Shown here piece by piece: positions 1 through 11,439 of a DNA stretch of 48,430 nucleotides. The stretch covers positions 1-48,430 of the forward strand of contig WELB01000047.1 in assembly GCA_009602725.1 (NCBI GenBank), in the 5' to 3' direction. The stretch's first letter is position 1. Every line of letters begins with the position of its first letter. Position numbers and translations under genes: made by a program. This DNA comes from Spirogloea muscicola (Eukaryota; Streptophyta; Zygnematophyceae; Spirogloeales; Spirogloeaceae). The notes beneath the pieces were generated by a model, which saw only the letters and a program-made list of their open reading frames with translations, did not search any database and had not been told where the DNA came from.

Positions 1-3000
1 GCCGCGCTCCTCCTGGCCAGCCCCCTCGCAGGTACCGCCGCCGCGCCCCGGCGATGCGGATCTCGGCCCCGGCTGGCCCTGCCCGCGCAGCGCGCTGCAG
101 CTGCTCCGCCGCAAGCGGCGCCCGCGATCTGTCGGGGGCGCGAGTCTGTCCTCCGTCACAAGCGCGCTCGATGCCCGAGGCCAGGAGCCGCTTGTGTCGC
201 CACTCTGAGAACCGCCGCTTTGGCGCCGTCTCTGCACGGCGACAGATGCTTGGCCGCCGTCGGGCTCTGACGGGGCACACTTTCGCGTGCTTGTGCATCT
301 TGCGGCGCGCTGTCCCGTCGGGTGCGGCCAGACGCGCGGCTGCCTCGCGGGCTCCTGGGCCAGCGCCGCCGCAGCCTGCTGCAAGCGGAGGGGGACTCGG
401 GCGGCACCGGCGACGCCGCTCCGGGCGGCCATGACTTTGCCGAGGAGCAGGTGGACGGCGGCGGCGGCAGCTTCACGGCGCCTCTCGTCGATGCCGCCTT
501 TGGCGGTGATCCGGCGCCTGCCACTGCCCAGCAGGAGGACGGCGGCACTGCAGATGCCGGCTCCCCGGCGGAAGGAGCAGCCGAGGAGCCCGGCCAAACG
601 CGTCAGATCGCCGATGGCGACGGCGTCACAGGACGTGACAGCAGTGCCGAGGGGACGCCCAGCGAGCAATCGCCAGGAACTGGGGAGGCTGTCCCTGTAC
701 CGGAGCAACCTGGCGGCGTCGACGAGGGAGGCACAACCCCAGTCTCTGGTGATGGGGAGACTGAGAAGCCGCCACAGGACGAGCCCAGTGCGGCAGCGCA
801 GGCCATAGATGCACTGGCACCAGCAGAGGGCGATGGACAGGAAGGCCAGCCAAGCCTGGAGGGTGGGGGCAGCAAGGACGCGGCGCAGAGTGGCGAGGAG
901 CCTGCGGCAAGTGAGCCGGTTGAGGAAGGCGCCTCAGGCGAGGCTGCGCCCTCTGGCGGCAGCCCAGCTGCAGGCGACGAAGCTGCAGATGACCAGGGTA
1001 GCAACAGCGCCGAGAGCGATGATCCAGCGCCAGCAAGCGAGGGTGCTGGCAATGTTGCCTCGACAGACGGCGAGGACGCTCATGAGCAGCAAGGCGTTGC
1101 GAGCAACAGCGGAGATGCTGGCGCTGGTGCTGCGGAGGGCGGGGTGACCGACCAGGGAGCGGCAGCGGCAGCGGCGGTAGCTGCAGGCGAGGCCCCTGGC
1201 GGCGGCAGCGGCAGCGAGGGCGGCAGCAGCAGCGACAGTGGCAGCAGCGGTGGCGATTCTGGAAGGCTGGAGCCAGAGGCTGGTGGCGTGAAGGAGGAGG
1301 ACAGCAAGGAGGAGACAACAGCTGTCAGTGCTGCTGATGATGCAACAATTGCCGGCGAGGTGCCCAGTAGCACGGGCGAGCTGCAGGTTGATGAGTCGCA
1401 GCTACAGGAGGGCCACTCCTCGAACGACGAGAACCCCGGCGCTGAGGCTGACCAGCCAGGTGCTGGAGAGGAGAATTTCAGGGAGAGCCAGCCCAGTGAT
1501 GCAGGGGATGCGAGCGAGGATGCGTCCCCAGCAGCCGGAGACGAGGCGCCAAGTGCTGAGGGTGAAGGTGCTGCTGGCGAGGGTGGAGACGCCATGGAGA
1601 AGGTCGCGGAGGAGGAGAGCAGAGCGGCCGCAGATGGCCAGCCGGCAGAGGTTGTGGAGCAGCCGGACGCTGCTGGCACTGTGCGGGCTGCCGACAAGGA
1701 AGATGATGAGTCGTCCTCCTCCAGCAGAGAGAGTGACACTGAGCCTACGGCAGATGCTGGCACACCGGCTGACCAGGAACAGGCTGCTGCCATTGACGGC
1801 GCTGCCGTGGACCCGGCAGCCGTGGAGGGTAGTGAGAGTGAAGGAGGCAGTGCTGGTGAACCTACCAATGGTGAAGCAGATGTGCAGTCAAAGGAGCAGG
1901 ATGACGGAGACGCCGCAACACCATCTGCTGAGGAGGGTGGAGGAAGCACTTCAGCAGAGGGCAGCACAGATGAGAAGGTCACTGAGGAGGGCCAGGGAGG
2001 CCGTAGGGAGGAGGCCGCCACTGATCAAGGTGAGGCAGCGGAGGGGGCGGCAGGTGAGAGCAGCAGCGTAGAGAAGGAAGACAGCAGCGAGCAGCAGGAC
2101 AGCAATGGCGGCAGGACAGGCACGACGGGGGCTGGGGGTGGTGCTGCCGAGGCTGGGTCTCAGATTGACCACGAAAGTGGTGCTTCTGACGGCGAGGACG
2201 GCCGCGAGCCACCACCAGTTGCAGAGGAGGGCAGCGAGCCCGGTGATCAGGAAGGGACGACCGCGGCCCAACCAACGGGCGATGATGCTGCTGGTATCGA
2301 CAGCCCGGCAGCGTCTGAGGGCAACAACGAGAACGGCGAGGTTGCTGGCAGCACGCCAGCTCAGGAGGCAGCGGCCAGCTCGGACGTATCTGTCACTGGG
2401 GGCGAGAGCGGCCAGGAACAGGTTTCTGAGGTCAGCGAGCAGCAGACTGACCAGGCCGATGTTGGCGGCGATGTCGAGCAGCGTCAGAGCTCGGGGGAGA
2501 CTGCCACGACTGGAGACAGGGGGAGCACTGATGCAGACAACGAGCAGAAAAATGGCAACCAGGATGGCGACCGTGATGAGGCGGCCGACGGTGCCAACGC
2601 AGTTGGTGGCACTGAGGAGAGCGACAGCACTGATGAGAGTGACAAGTCTGGTGACGGTGGCCAGGTGACGGGGGAGGAAGAGGTAGAGGGTGGTGGGAAT
2701 GATGGAAGTAATGGCGAAGAGACGGACTCCCCTGATGTTGTGGAGAAGACAGCAGGTGAGGAGACTGAAACCGCCAGCAATGAGGGCAAGGACGGCGAGG
2801 ACAGCAAGTCTGGTGACGGTGGCCAGGGGACGGGGGAGGAAGAGGGTGATGGTGGTGAGAGTGACAAAGGTGATGGTCAAGCGACAGACTCCCCTGATAG
2901 TGTGGAGAAGACAGCAGGTGAGGAGCCTGAAATCGCCAGCAACCAGGGCAAGGATGGCGAGGACGGCAAGTCTGGTGATGGTGGCCAGGTGACGGGCGAG

Positions 3001-4369
3001 GAAGCTGTAAAGGGTGGTGGGAGTGATGAAAGTGACGGCCAAGAGACAGACTCCCCTGATCCCGAGGGAAAGACAGCAGGTGAGGAGTCTGCAACCGCCA
3101 GCAACGAGGGCAAGGATGGCGAGGACGGCAAGTCTGGTGATGGTGGTCAGGGGACCGGCGAGGAAGAGGTAGAGGGTGGTGGGAGTGATGAAAGTGATGG
3201 CCAAGAGACAGGCTCCCCGGATTCTGTGGCGAAGACAGCAGGTGAGGAGTCTGAAACCGCCAGCAATGAGGGCAAGGATGGCGAGGACGGTGTGGGCGAG
3301 GGCGATGGCCAGGACAAGGAGAAGTTGCAGGAAGCAAGGGGCGATGACGAGAAGGGCTTGAAGGCTGCGGATGAGGTAGAGGACGGAGAGTCTGACAAAG
3401 ATGGCGAGGGCAGCGACAATAATGACGACGACCACAACAGTGAGAAGCAGGAGAGGAATGACGGAAAGGACGACGATGATAGCGCCGTTGACAAGGCGGG
3501 CGATGAGACACAAGCATCGGACGATGAGAAGGAGGCAAAGAGCAATGACAGCAATGGCGAAGACGAGAAGGAGGTTGACAGGGAGGACGGCGAAGGTGAG
3601 GACGGGAGCAGCAGCGAGGATGCAGGCGGCGGGCCCGCTGGATTCTCACTCAAGAACGATGATGAGCAATCCGAGAATCAGTCGCAGGAGAGGTCCAGCT
3701 TGCTCCACGGCCAAGGAAGTGACATGGCCAGCGAGGTCTCTGACGAGCGTGGCGGGGCCACAGAGCACGTAGGCCGAGACGGGACGGTCTTCCAAGAGGG
3801 CCACATTACCAGCGGGAGTGCTGGTGGAGTGTCAACTGAGTCGGACGAGGAGGAGTCTCACCGGCACCGTACTGAGACTTTCTGTAAGCACCCACATAAC
3901 CGAGCCTTAGAATGTGGCTTATGTACGCGAATGTCCTCCAATTTGTGGGTAGTAGTAAGCTGCTGTGTGCAGTATGCAGGTGGATTTAGAGTGGTTGAGG
4001 GCTTGGTCTGCCTGATAGGACTGCTGTGTGCAGTATGCAGGTGGATTTAGAGTGGTTGAGGGCTTGGTCTGCCTGATTGGAACACTTGCACGACTTTTGC
4101 CAAGTGTGAACGGCCACTCTGCTGATTAACATGGGCTACGCGTGGCTCTTGCAGTGTCAGAGGACAGGGCCTTCTCCTCGGCGCAGATTGTGCAGGAGGA
4201 CCCGCAGCACGTGAATCTTGTGTGGTACTGGTGGACCGCCACCGTGGCGCTCGTTGTGTCGGTCACATCAGTGGCGCTCGTTGTGCAACGGCGGCACTAC
4301 TTGTCACCATCTCGACGAGTAGGCAGGAGCTGGCTGCCAGTGCCGCAGATGGAAATGTCACTGCGCTGA
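1..4369 (+). CDS. Highly acidic, repeat-bearing single-pass membrane protein (5' end outside window)
   Basis: Family not recognised. Proposed exons: before 1 to 31, 386-3883, 4155-4369. The first exon fragment encodes AALLLASPLA, a signal-peptide-like core, and stops at a GT donor (32). The main exon is open from 271 to beyond 3883 but has no ATG at its start, which supports an upstream exon; the 386 acceptor is chosen by phase and is the least certain point. It encodes about 1166 residues dominated by E, D, G, S and A, with four 54-residue repeats (2644-3291). The donor at 3884 (GTAAGC) and acceptor at 4154 join in phase 1 to a last exon with one hydrophobic segment (LVWYWWTATVALVVSVTSVA) followed by QRRHYL and a short basic tail. 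Inference: a secreted or cell-surface type I protein with a long acidic, probably disordered and glycosylated ectodomain. A cell-wall-anchored or mucin-like role is possible but unsupported. Confidence 0.7.
2644..3291 (+). repeat. Four in-frame 162-bp tandem repeats
   Basis: Repeat starts, each at the codons for KSGDGGQ, fall at 2644, 2806, 2968 and 3130, spaced exactly 162 bp apart. Each unit codes for 54 residues that also contain TDSPD or TGSPD, KTAGEE, ETASNEGKDGED or close variants. The units differ by scattered substitutions, so they are old enough to have diverged while keeping exact length and frame. Confidence 0.9.
3960..4081 (+). repeat. 61-bp direct duplication inside the last intron of the acidic protein gene
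   Basis: The 61-bp segment beginning CTGCTGTGTGCAGTATGCAG at 3960 is repeated at 4021 with a single visible difference near its end (GATAGGA versus GATTGGA). It lies within intron 3884-4154 and brings a second copy of an AG-rich acceptor-like stretch, but the real acceptor is downstream at 4151-4154. Confidence 0.85.
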
Positions 4370-4536
4370 TCTTTCCCACAGCCAGCAGCATGAGGAATGA
4401 AGCCCACGAGAAGCTCAATCAGTTATTCTTTTGTGCAGTTCTTGCAAGATGTAGTGAAGCTGAGCCGACTACCCAAGGAGCGTGCGCAGTCTCTCTTCGA
4501 AAAATTGCCTCTTTAGTGCCTATATGTGATTGGCTC

Positions 4537-4577
4537 TGTAAAAGAGTTGATCAAATGAGCACGTGATACCCCTTACA
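4537..4577. terminator. Facing poly(A) signals of two convergent genes
   Basis: TGTAA, the poly(A) signal commonly used by green algae, occurs on the plus strand at 4537-4541, about 170 bp after the stop of the acidic protein gene. Its reverse complement TTACA is at 4573-4577, about 255 bp after the stop of the minus-strand dehydrogenase gene. The two transcripts should end within a few tens of bases of each other or overlap slightly. Confidence 0.55.
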
Positions 4578-4830
4578 TGAGGTGCAAACTCACTGCCAGT
4601 ACTTGTGCAGATTCTCTTCCCCTCACATCAATTCCGTGGCAAATGGAGGCTACACCATAATATGGTGGTGAAAGCAATGGCAGTTGTCCATGCTCACTGT
4701 CTTTCTGACTTGTGAGATTAGTGTACACATCAGACATTGCTGTCTGTTTCTTAGAGGAGGGAATCAATTGTAGCATGCTCTGCAGCATCCAGGAAGATGC
4801 ACAATGTCCTTGCCATGGCAACAGCCCTCC

Positions 4831-6675
4831 TCACACCCGTGCGGCCCACGGCTGTCGCTTCTCCTTGAAAAACACCTCATAGTCTGTGATCCTGCATGCG
4901 AGCATCTGGAAAGTGAGTGATGTGCCTTGTAAATGGGGAGCAATAAAGGTTGCTGCCTGCCTACTGTGCAAGGGAGGGCGAGCATTGATGTTGCCTTAAC
5001 AAGTCTTGCCCCAGAAAAGCTGATCTCTTACATGAAAAGCTTGAGGTACTTGTGTGAAAGACCCGGAAGAACGTCTCCAAGAAGTTGGGTGCCACAAGGC
5101 GATAGATCATCAGTGCAGTATACCAGCCTGGCAAGACAAGCATTCGCCGCCTTCTCACAACTGCGCGTACATAAGCCTTGGCAATCTCCCTAGTTTTCTC
5201 AATGCTCGCTGTTCCAAGCCTTGCCTGTTGCCAAAAGCCTCATCAGTTGTAGTAAGTGCTTTCTACTTTGTGATATGCGCTTGTGTCCTGTAATGGGTAA
5301 CCTGCAGCTACAGTGAACAACAATGCATATGCAGTTCAGAAAAGCAAGGCACGATTTCCAATCCAACTATGCAGTGTTAGATGTTGCAGACAGGATTATC
5401 AGGATAAAGCCACGTACCTCGCTGTCCATGATCCCTGGTGCAACCACAGTGATCTCGATGTCATTGCCAATCTCCACCCGCAAGGTGTCATAAAATTCAG
5501 CAATTGATGCATTCGCTGCATTGTATATAGCTTGCTGTGGAAATGGTACATAAGCTGCCACACTAGCAGTAACGGCCATCACTCCCTTCGATGCCTTCAG
5601 GTGAGGCAAAGCATAGTAGGTTGTGTAGATGTCACCCCAAAATGTGGTATCCTGGTCAGGAAAGCAATGCAAAGTGCAGTGCTGAACACATATTTTGTAC
5701 GATTGGGCTACAGGGCCTATATATCTCGTCCTTAAGTTTGTCTTTAGCATGTTAGCGAACAATAGCGCGCTAGGTAGGTAGTGGTAAGTCTGAGGTAGTT
5801 GCAACAATTGCATGTTGACTGTTGACATTAATCGTCTGTACAATGGAAGAAATAGGTTAACTTAAGTTGAGGATGAAATACATACAAACATCTCCCGCAT
5901 TCGGTATTGCGAGGCCAAGTCTTGCGTGAGCGACTTGTGCGCTATTCCTGGGTTCAAGACCAAGTGATCCACTGCACATGCATGCAACAAGCGAAGTGGT
6001 TTGTCGGTTCCACAATCATGTCAATGTAATAATTACTCACAACAGCAAAATACATATATTGCTGAGGCACATTCTCAACAGGTGTTAGACTAGCAGAAAG
6101 CCCGGAAGAGTAAACAGGTCATCTTTCAGAGGCACAACTTCTTACAACGTCCAAAGACTCCAATGGTAGTCTCCACCAATGTCTTTGCATCTTGTGCAAC
6201 CGTGGGATCACAGTGCACGACCGCCACAGTCGGGGAGCCTTTCCTCCGGAGGATGGTGGCAACCTGGTCAAGGCCCTTGACATCTTTGGCAGCCAGCACC
6301 AGCCTCGCTCCCCTGCTTGCGTACTCATAGGCCAGCTCCTGAAATACCGAAGTAACCTCTGACAATCACCTCGAGTACACACGACCACTACCAGCTTCAC
6401 GTCCTTGATCAATGGATGTCAATCAAACATGCAGGCGGCGATGCTAACGAAGTGAAGCTCAATCACGAGTGCATGGGTCGTAGGAGACAGACCAGGCCCA
6501 AGCTGGAGGACGCGCCCGTGATGAGCACCACCTTGTTGCGGACGTTGTCAGGGAAGACGCTGTAGTACAGCAAGCGAGCAAGCCGCAGGGCCCAGACGAA
6601 TGGGACGGCCAGCGCCAGGTTGAAGACGCCGACAACCGGCACGACGAGGTCAAGCAGGACGTGGATGATCTCCAT
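4831..6675 (-). CDS. Steroleosin-like short-chain dehydrogenase, probably catalytically inactive copy
   Basis: Exons: 6675-6493, 6338-6146, 5971-5886, 5651-5418, 5224-5050, 4883-4831 (307 aa). The first three exons have the same lengths (183, 193, 86 nt) as in the neighbouring gene at 7822-9647, so the two are tandem duplicates. The N-terminus is a hydrophobic anchor with prolines 12 residues apart (P13, P25), the proline-knob pattern of plant lipid-droplet steroleosins (hydroxysteroid dehydrogenase family). It retains an SDR fold: nucleotide-binding TGASSSLG, LVLNPG in place of NNAG, and the active-site serine (about S184) and tyrosine (Y197). The catalytic YxxxK lysine is asparagine (YNAAN, N201) and the third glycine of TGxxxGxG is serine. 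Exon 4 is also 63 nt shorter than in the neighbour, removing 21 residues after the active site unless a small exon was missed within 5225-5417. Inference: a pseudoenzyme or decaying paralog; all exons remain open. The last exon join (acceptor at 4884) is less certain. Confidence 0.82.
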
Positions 6676-7821
6676 GTCCGCCGCCGGTGCCGCGAGCTAG
6701 ATGAGCCAGGTGATGCAGATGATGGTGTGCTCGTCGACGTGGCAGAACTGCGCCAGCGAGACAGGAGCAGCGGGCCACGAGCGTGGCTGTGCTCTCGACG
6801 GTCACTCGACGCCGGCGAGAGCTGCGGCAGCGCCAGCAGTGCGCTGGCGGCGGGGGCCGCGTTCGCTTACGGCCGCGGCGTCGCCACCCTGTTTCCTGGC
6901 TGCGCCGCCAAAGCCTACATCCACTGCCGCCACTGCAGGTGCCGATGCCGCCGCTGTGCGAGCGCCGCCAGTCGCGGCAAGCAGCAAGCTGGCGACTGAG
7001 TGGGGAGGATGTTCTGAAGATTGCCTCGCGCGGCCGCAGGATGCGGGTTGCGGGCACTGCGGCGACGGCGACCGCCATGCAGACGGCCTGGGGCTCGTTC
7101 CAGCGCCGCTGCATGGCTACCGTACCCGTGACTGGTCGAACAAAAGACACACACCGCGAAACCGCCGGCCCACCCATATATCGTCCACGGTCACATGTCA
7201 ATGAGACGATCTGATCTTAGTGCCTTACATCCAGTTGTGCCAGCTTTGGCTGTGGCACTGGCACTGTTCAGTCAAATCAAGGCTGCTGGCAGCTTGAACG
7301 TATCCCGTAACGAGGAATAGTCGTCTGACATTTGCTCAGTACCTATTAACTGCAACAGTTCTCTTCAATTGACAATTTATCATATGATGGCAGTACTACT
7401 GATCAGTAGTGGCTGCTCATTTTGATGCGCTAGTAGAATATCGTGCATCGAGAGCAAGCACACCATGACCTCCTCATCCCAATTTCGTTTGTGATATTAA
7501 AGTCTACACAAGGCCAGCCCCCAAGAGCAGGGTCCAGGCTTGTCAACAAACTGGAAACAGCTCCACCAAATTAGAACCATGGCTACGAAAAGCCAGTCCA
7601 AGGGGAGTGGACATACTGATCACAGCCTGGTGCCTAGACTCAAGTGCGTAACCGATACTCTACTTGTGTGTCAATGGTCATTAAGACTAGATAGACACAA
7701 GACCAGCACAGGTCTCATGAATACCCGCGCAAATTACTCGCTTCACCCAGATTCATCCCTGCGAGCATCTTCCCTGCCTATCTACTCGCTCACTGCCAAC
7801 CTGCCTGCCTGCACAATCGCC
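6676..7821. other. Intergenic region between the two dehydrogenase genes
   Basis: 6676-7200 is GC-rich and presumably holds the promoter and 5' UTR of the minus-strand gene that starts at 6675. 7200-7821 is more AT-rich and contains TTACA at 7225-7229, a possible minus-strand TGTAA poly(A) signal for the upstream gene, about 590 bp after its stop. No convincing coding exon was seen; open frames on both strands in the GC-rich part look like composition effects. Confidence 0.5.
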
Positions 7822-9647
7822 TCAATCTGACTTATCATCATGGCCAGACTGGATGCTCTCCTGGAAAACGACCTGCTCTCCACCGTGCTCCAGCAGCGCC
7901 TTGCTCAGGGTTTTCTGCAGCCACCCAGGTCGATCCATCGGAGTTTGATGAGATGAAGACAAAGCCACTGGCTCACTTTGGCACACTTCTGCTTAAGCAA
8001 GGCATGCTGTCCACCAGAGTAAGTAGCAGACATATTATGTATGTACCTTGCCAGGCGGTGCAAGGTAAACCAGGCGGAAGGCTGCCTCCACCAACTCCGG
8101 CGCAAGGAGGCGGTAGAAGAAGAAAGTGGTGTACCACTCGGGGATGCGAACATAGCGCAGCTTCCGTGTGGCGCCACTCACCATCGCCCTTGCCACTGTA
8201 ACGGCATCTTCTGCTGGAGTTGGCCCTATATGCGTCTGCAACAGGCCCGGGGATACACGCAATTCAAACGGCAGGGAGAGCAGCTTGCTTGGGGAAGCAG
8301 CCAGTCTGTTTGCGCATTCAGATACGTGACCTGGCACCAAGGAGTCGGATGAAAGTCATGCGACAAGAAGCTCAGTGCTTGACGCGATGATACTTGGTTG
8401 TCCGGCACTTACATTGCGCTGCTCCTTATTGACCTGCAGGCCACCCTCGTCCTTCACAAACTTGCCAGCTGACATGTCGCTCTCGGTCCAGCCAGGAAAT
8501 ACAATTGTCATGTTGACTTCGTTTCCCACCTCTGCCCGCAGCGTCTCAAAGAAATTAAGCTCGGCACCCTTGGCAGCATTGTACACCGACATGCGCGGGA
8601 AGGGCAGGTACGACGCAACAGAGGCAGTCACTACAATCGTGCCGCGGCTGGCCTTAAGGTGCGGCAGTGCATAGAAGGTTGTATACACATTGCTCCAGAA
8701 TGTGGAGTCCTGCGCAATTCGTCAAATAGATCAGCATCGCCTCACAGTGCACTTGCCTGCTTACACAGCATCTCATCATGTGGTTGCCCTCTCGTGCAAC
8801 ATGTGACAATATTACTTACAGAAGCTAAGTTGAAATTCAACTCACCAGGACCTCACGCATGCCGGTAGTGCTCTCGGCCTCCTCAAAGAGGAAGCTGTTA
8901 GCCGCGCCAGTATTAGCAATCAGATAGTCAACTGCGGCACGCGCTCGAGTGGTGGCGTTAAGAGTGCGCACGATTGAGAGTCAAAATCAACAATAGGAAC
9001 CATTCAGCACGGCATATCAACCACCGCTTGCTTCGATCCTGCTCAGCGAGCACTATATTTCTGCATGGAGTTGCAAAATCACCAGCTTAGAAGAGCGTGA
9101 ATGGCAAGTGTGCTGCTGCTCACTCTTGCCAAAGCGCTCAAGGGTGCTGTCTATCAGCTTCTTGGCGTCCTTTTCGTCACCAAGGTCGGCTTTGAAGGCG
9201 AGCACGTCCTGGCTGCCCCGGAGCTTGGCCATGTGAGCAACCTCGCGCAGCTGGCCCTCGCGCCGCGCAGCCAGTGCAAGCTTGGCGCCCCGCTCCGCAA
9301 AGAGCAGCGCCGCCTCCTGCGCGCGAGGGGCCACGAGGTCACTGTGAGCTTCCAGTCACACATAGAATACTGACCAACTGAAGCACAGGTGATTCTTGCC
9401 TCTGTCGTCGTCTGTGCTTGGCGCAGAGGCCGGTGCACTGGGCCCTGCGTGGTGACAGACGCACCTTGCCGATGCCTGACGAGGCGCCACAGACAACCAC
9501 CACCTTGCCCGCCACGTCGTCGGGGAAGAGGGCGTTGTACACCCAGCTGATCGCCCGGACGAACAGCACCAGCGGCAGCACGGAGACAAGGCCGATGCCG
9601 CCGAGCACCGGCACCACGACGTTGAGAACTATGTGGACGAGCTCCAT
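7822..9647 (-). CDS. Steroleosin-like hydroxysteroid dehydrogenase (SDR family), intact
   Basis: Exons: 9647-9465, 9316-9124, 8931-8846, 8709-8413, 8235-8047, 7914-7822; all junctions are GT-AG and in phase, giving 346 aa, close to plant steroleosin HSD1. The start ATG at 9647 was chosen because MELVHIVLNVVVP aligns with the paralog's MEIIHVLLDLVVP; the open frame continues upstream without support. Domains: N-terminal hydrophobic anchor with P13 and P25 (proline knob for lipid-droplet targeting), SDR Rossmann fold from about residue 49 with CGASSGIG, LIANTG, S184, and intact YNAAK (Y197, K201), then a C-terminal extension. Known for the family: NAD(P)-dependent oxidation or reduction of sterol-like or fatty substrates at lipid droplets or ER; the substrate here is not predictable. 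It sits just upstream of a duplicate that has lost the lysine. Confidence 0.92.
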
Positions 9648-10384
9648 GGAGGGCGGCCCGCCTGAGTCCGCGGGCCGCGGTTCGGGCCGGGCGGGAGCGG
9701 CGGAGAGGTCGAGCTCCTGCCCAAACGGGCTGCCGTTTTCGTGCTGAGGGGGGGGGCGCTCCGCGGGCTTGCTGGGGGCCTCGGCAGGGCGCAGCGAGCG
9801 GCAGGTGAGGGCGGGGNTCAAAACGGGTCGGGGCGGGGGGAGCCAAAAGAAGAAAGCGGCTGCTGATATGAAAGAATCGGCTGTGAAATGCCAGCCAGAT
9901 GCATACAGGTGTTCATGAAAGGTGGGGGGGAGAGAGGGGCAGGGGATGGGCTGACGGGACAAAGGGCATGGGTGGCTCGTCATCATGGCTGGCCAGCCGG
10001 CCGGTCCTGCGCCACCTGGAAGGGGGGGGGGCTGGGCGGGAGGTGGTGCGCCAGCAGGGCGGGCGATCGGGGGTGCCACGTTGGGGGCGCCAGCCGGGGC
10101 ACTACGGCGCGCGCCGCGTGGCGGGAGGGCGCCGGCCACGTGCCCCTCGTGGGGGCCGCGGCCCCCTCCCCCTGCAGCCGCGGGGCGGGGCTGCCCTCCC
10201 GAGCCGCCCGCCACGAACAAAGACGGAGAGTCTTCTAGTAGATGGCGATGGCCGTGAAGTGGCCAGCCCAGATGGAGGAATGAGCCACGAGCTCCCGGTG
10301 CAGCTGCCACCCCGGCTCAATAGAGAGAAAGGCGCGCGGTGCGCATGGAAATGAAGGGGAGGCAGATTCGAGCCTTACAAGAGA
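9648..10384. other. GC-rich upstream region of the dehydrogenase gene
   Basis: Very GC-rich with runs of G and C and one undetermined base (9817). It presumably contains the promoter and 5' UTR of the minus-strand gene starting at 9647. Open frames on both strands are explained by composition. From about 10325 it passes into repeat sequence that includes the GCGCGCGGTGCGCAT motif, shared with 18465, 34495, 37030, 42210 and 42750. Confidence 0.4.
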
Positions 10385-10800
10385 GAGTCCTGGTAAGGGG
10401 GCAATAAGCTGGCTAAGGGGTTATCTAGTACCCACGAGTGTCTTTCTACATTCATATCCGACAAGCTAAGCTGAGGAGGCAGAGCACCACGCAAGCTTTT
10501 CCAGCCCCTATCCTCAATGGGCGAGCCCTTCTATCTACCACGCAAGCGATTAGCCTGACCTAGTGTGCGCCCGACACACTCGTATATCGCGAGTGCCTGG
10601 GAACTGCCGACTCAATGAAAGCCGCATTCTACAGCAAGCAACTGTACTTGCGGGACGCTCAATTGCCCTATAGCTACCCGCCCGACTACGTCGGCGGGCA
10701 TCGACAAGCTGTGCCAGGCGATGGAGGAGGGACGGCCACTACGTTCTACAGCAGCCATACATGGCCATGGCGCATGCGAAGAATGGTCGCCCAGGAAGTG
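10385..10800 (-). mobile_element. Degenerate 3' fragment of a non-LTR retroelement ORF2
   Basis: The reverse complement of this stretch matches the plus-strand segment at about 42290-42700 over long blocks, for example the blocks around 10670-10740 and 42380-42440 that share CCCGCCCGACTACGTCGGCG in reverse orientation. That segment encodes the C-terminal end of the retroelement protein found repeatedly in this window. The reading frame is broken and a partial hairpin element (10497-10530) lies inside. It is a dead copy. Confidence 0.6.
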
Positions 10801-10879
10801 GTCTGTATAATGTCGCTCCTTCCTCTTATCTTTCGCCCGACTTCATCGCCCGACCTGGCACGGTTGGCGTGGGTGCCCC

Positions 10880-11398
10880 TGGCTCAAGACCCACTCAATA
10901 CTCAAAACACACTCCAGTCCTGCTTCCCTTGGCCTCCGTCAGATCAAGTGGCTTTTCTTCTCCTGCAATGTGGTTGCCGTCTGTATTTGAATCCTTACTG
11001 GTATCTCCCATTTCCAAGTCCTCTTTGGACCTTATGCGCGGCTTGCTTGTGACCCGCCGCCAAGGGCAGCAGAGCGAGTTGCTTGGCGCTCACTTCCACC
11101 CCTTCCCGGTCTGCAAGGCAGAAGCCGGCTTATATCTGTACTTGAGCTTTCCTTTGTATTTGAACCGCTCCGGCCTTTCATCACACAGTACACGCCTCCT
11201 TTCCCCTTCCCGCCGCCCCTGTAAAACTTCCTGCTCTGGTTGCTCCTGATGTTGCTCCTGTCCTTCACATTTAGCAGTCACCACTTTTTGTCTCCTCCCC
11301 TCAGAGTCCTCCATTGCACGTCCGCCCTTATCCGGAGGACCAGCAGAGCACCCTCGCCTCGGCGGTACAAACGCAGATCCGCTCATTGTAACACACAC
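10880..11398 (-). pseudogene. Possible ORF1 (gag-like) remnant of the same retroelement
   Basis: On the minus strand an ATG near 11398 opens about 100 residues (MSGSAFVPPRRGCSAG..., rich in K, R, E and Q), followed in another frame by a second hydrophilic stretch (KEDLEMGDTSKDSNTDG) around 10900-11010. Composition resembles a nucleic-acid-binding ORF1 protein, but no zinc knuckle or named domain was identified. Its position just upstream, on the same strand, of the ORF2 tail at 10385-10800 suggests an internally deleted element. This is inference from position and composition only. Confidence 0.35.
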
Positions 11399-11439
11399 GG
11401 TTTATTCTGGTAGTACACAAAGTCCAGAGTAGCACAAAG

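Noticed and set aside
1951-3513. 520-residue open frame on the minus strand, antisense to the acidic protein gene, with hydrophobic repeats
   Set aside because: It mirrors the codon pattern and the 162-bp repeats of the plus-strand gene; no start, splice or family evidence of its own.
9648-10310. Upstream in-frame extension of the dehydrogenase ORF beyond 9647
   Set aside because: The N-terminus at 9647 aligns with its paralog and with steroleosins; the extension is proline/glycine/arginine-rich, contains an undetermined base and has no counterpart.
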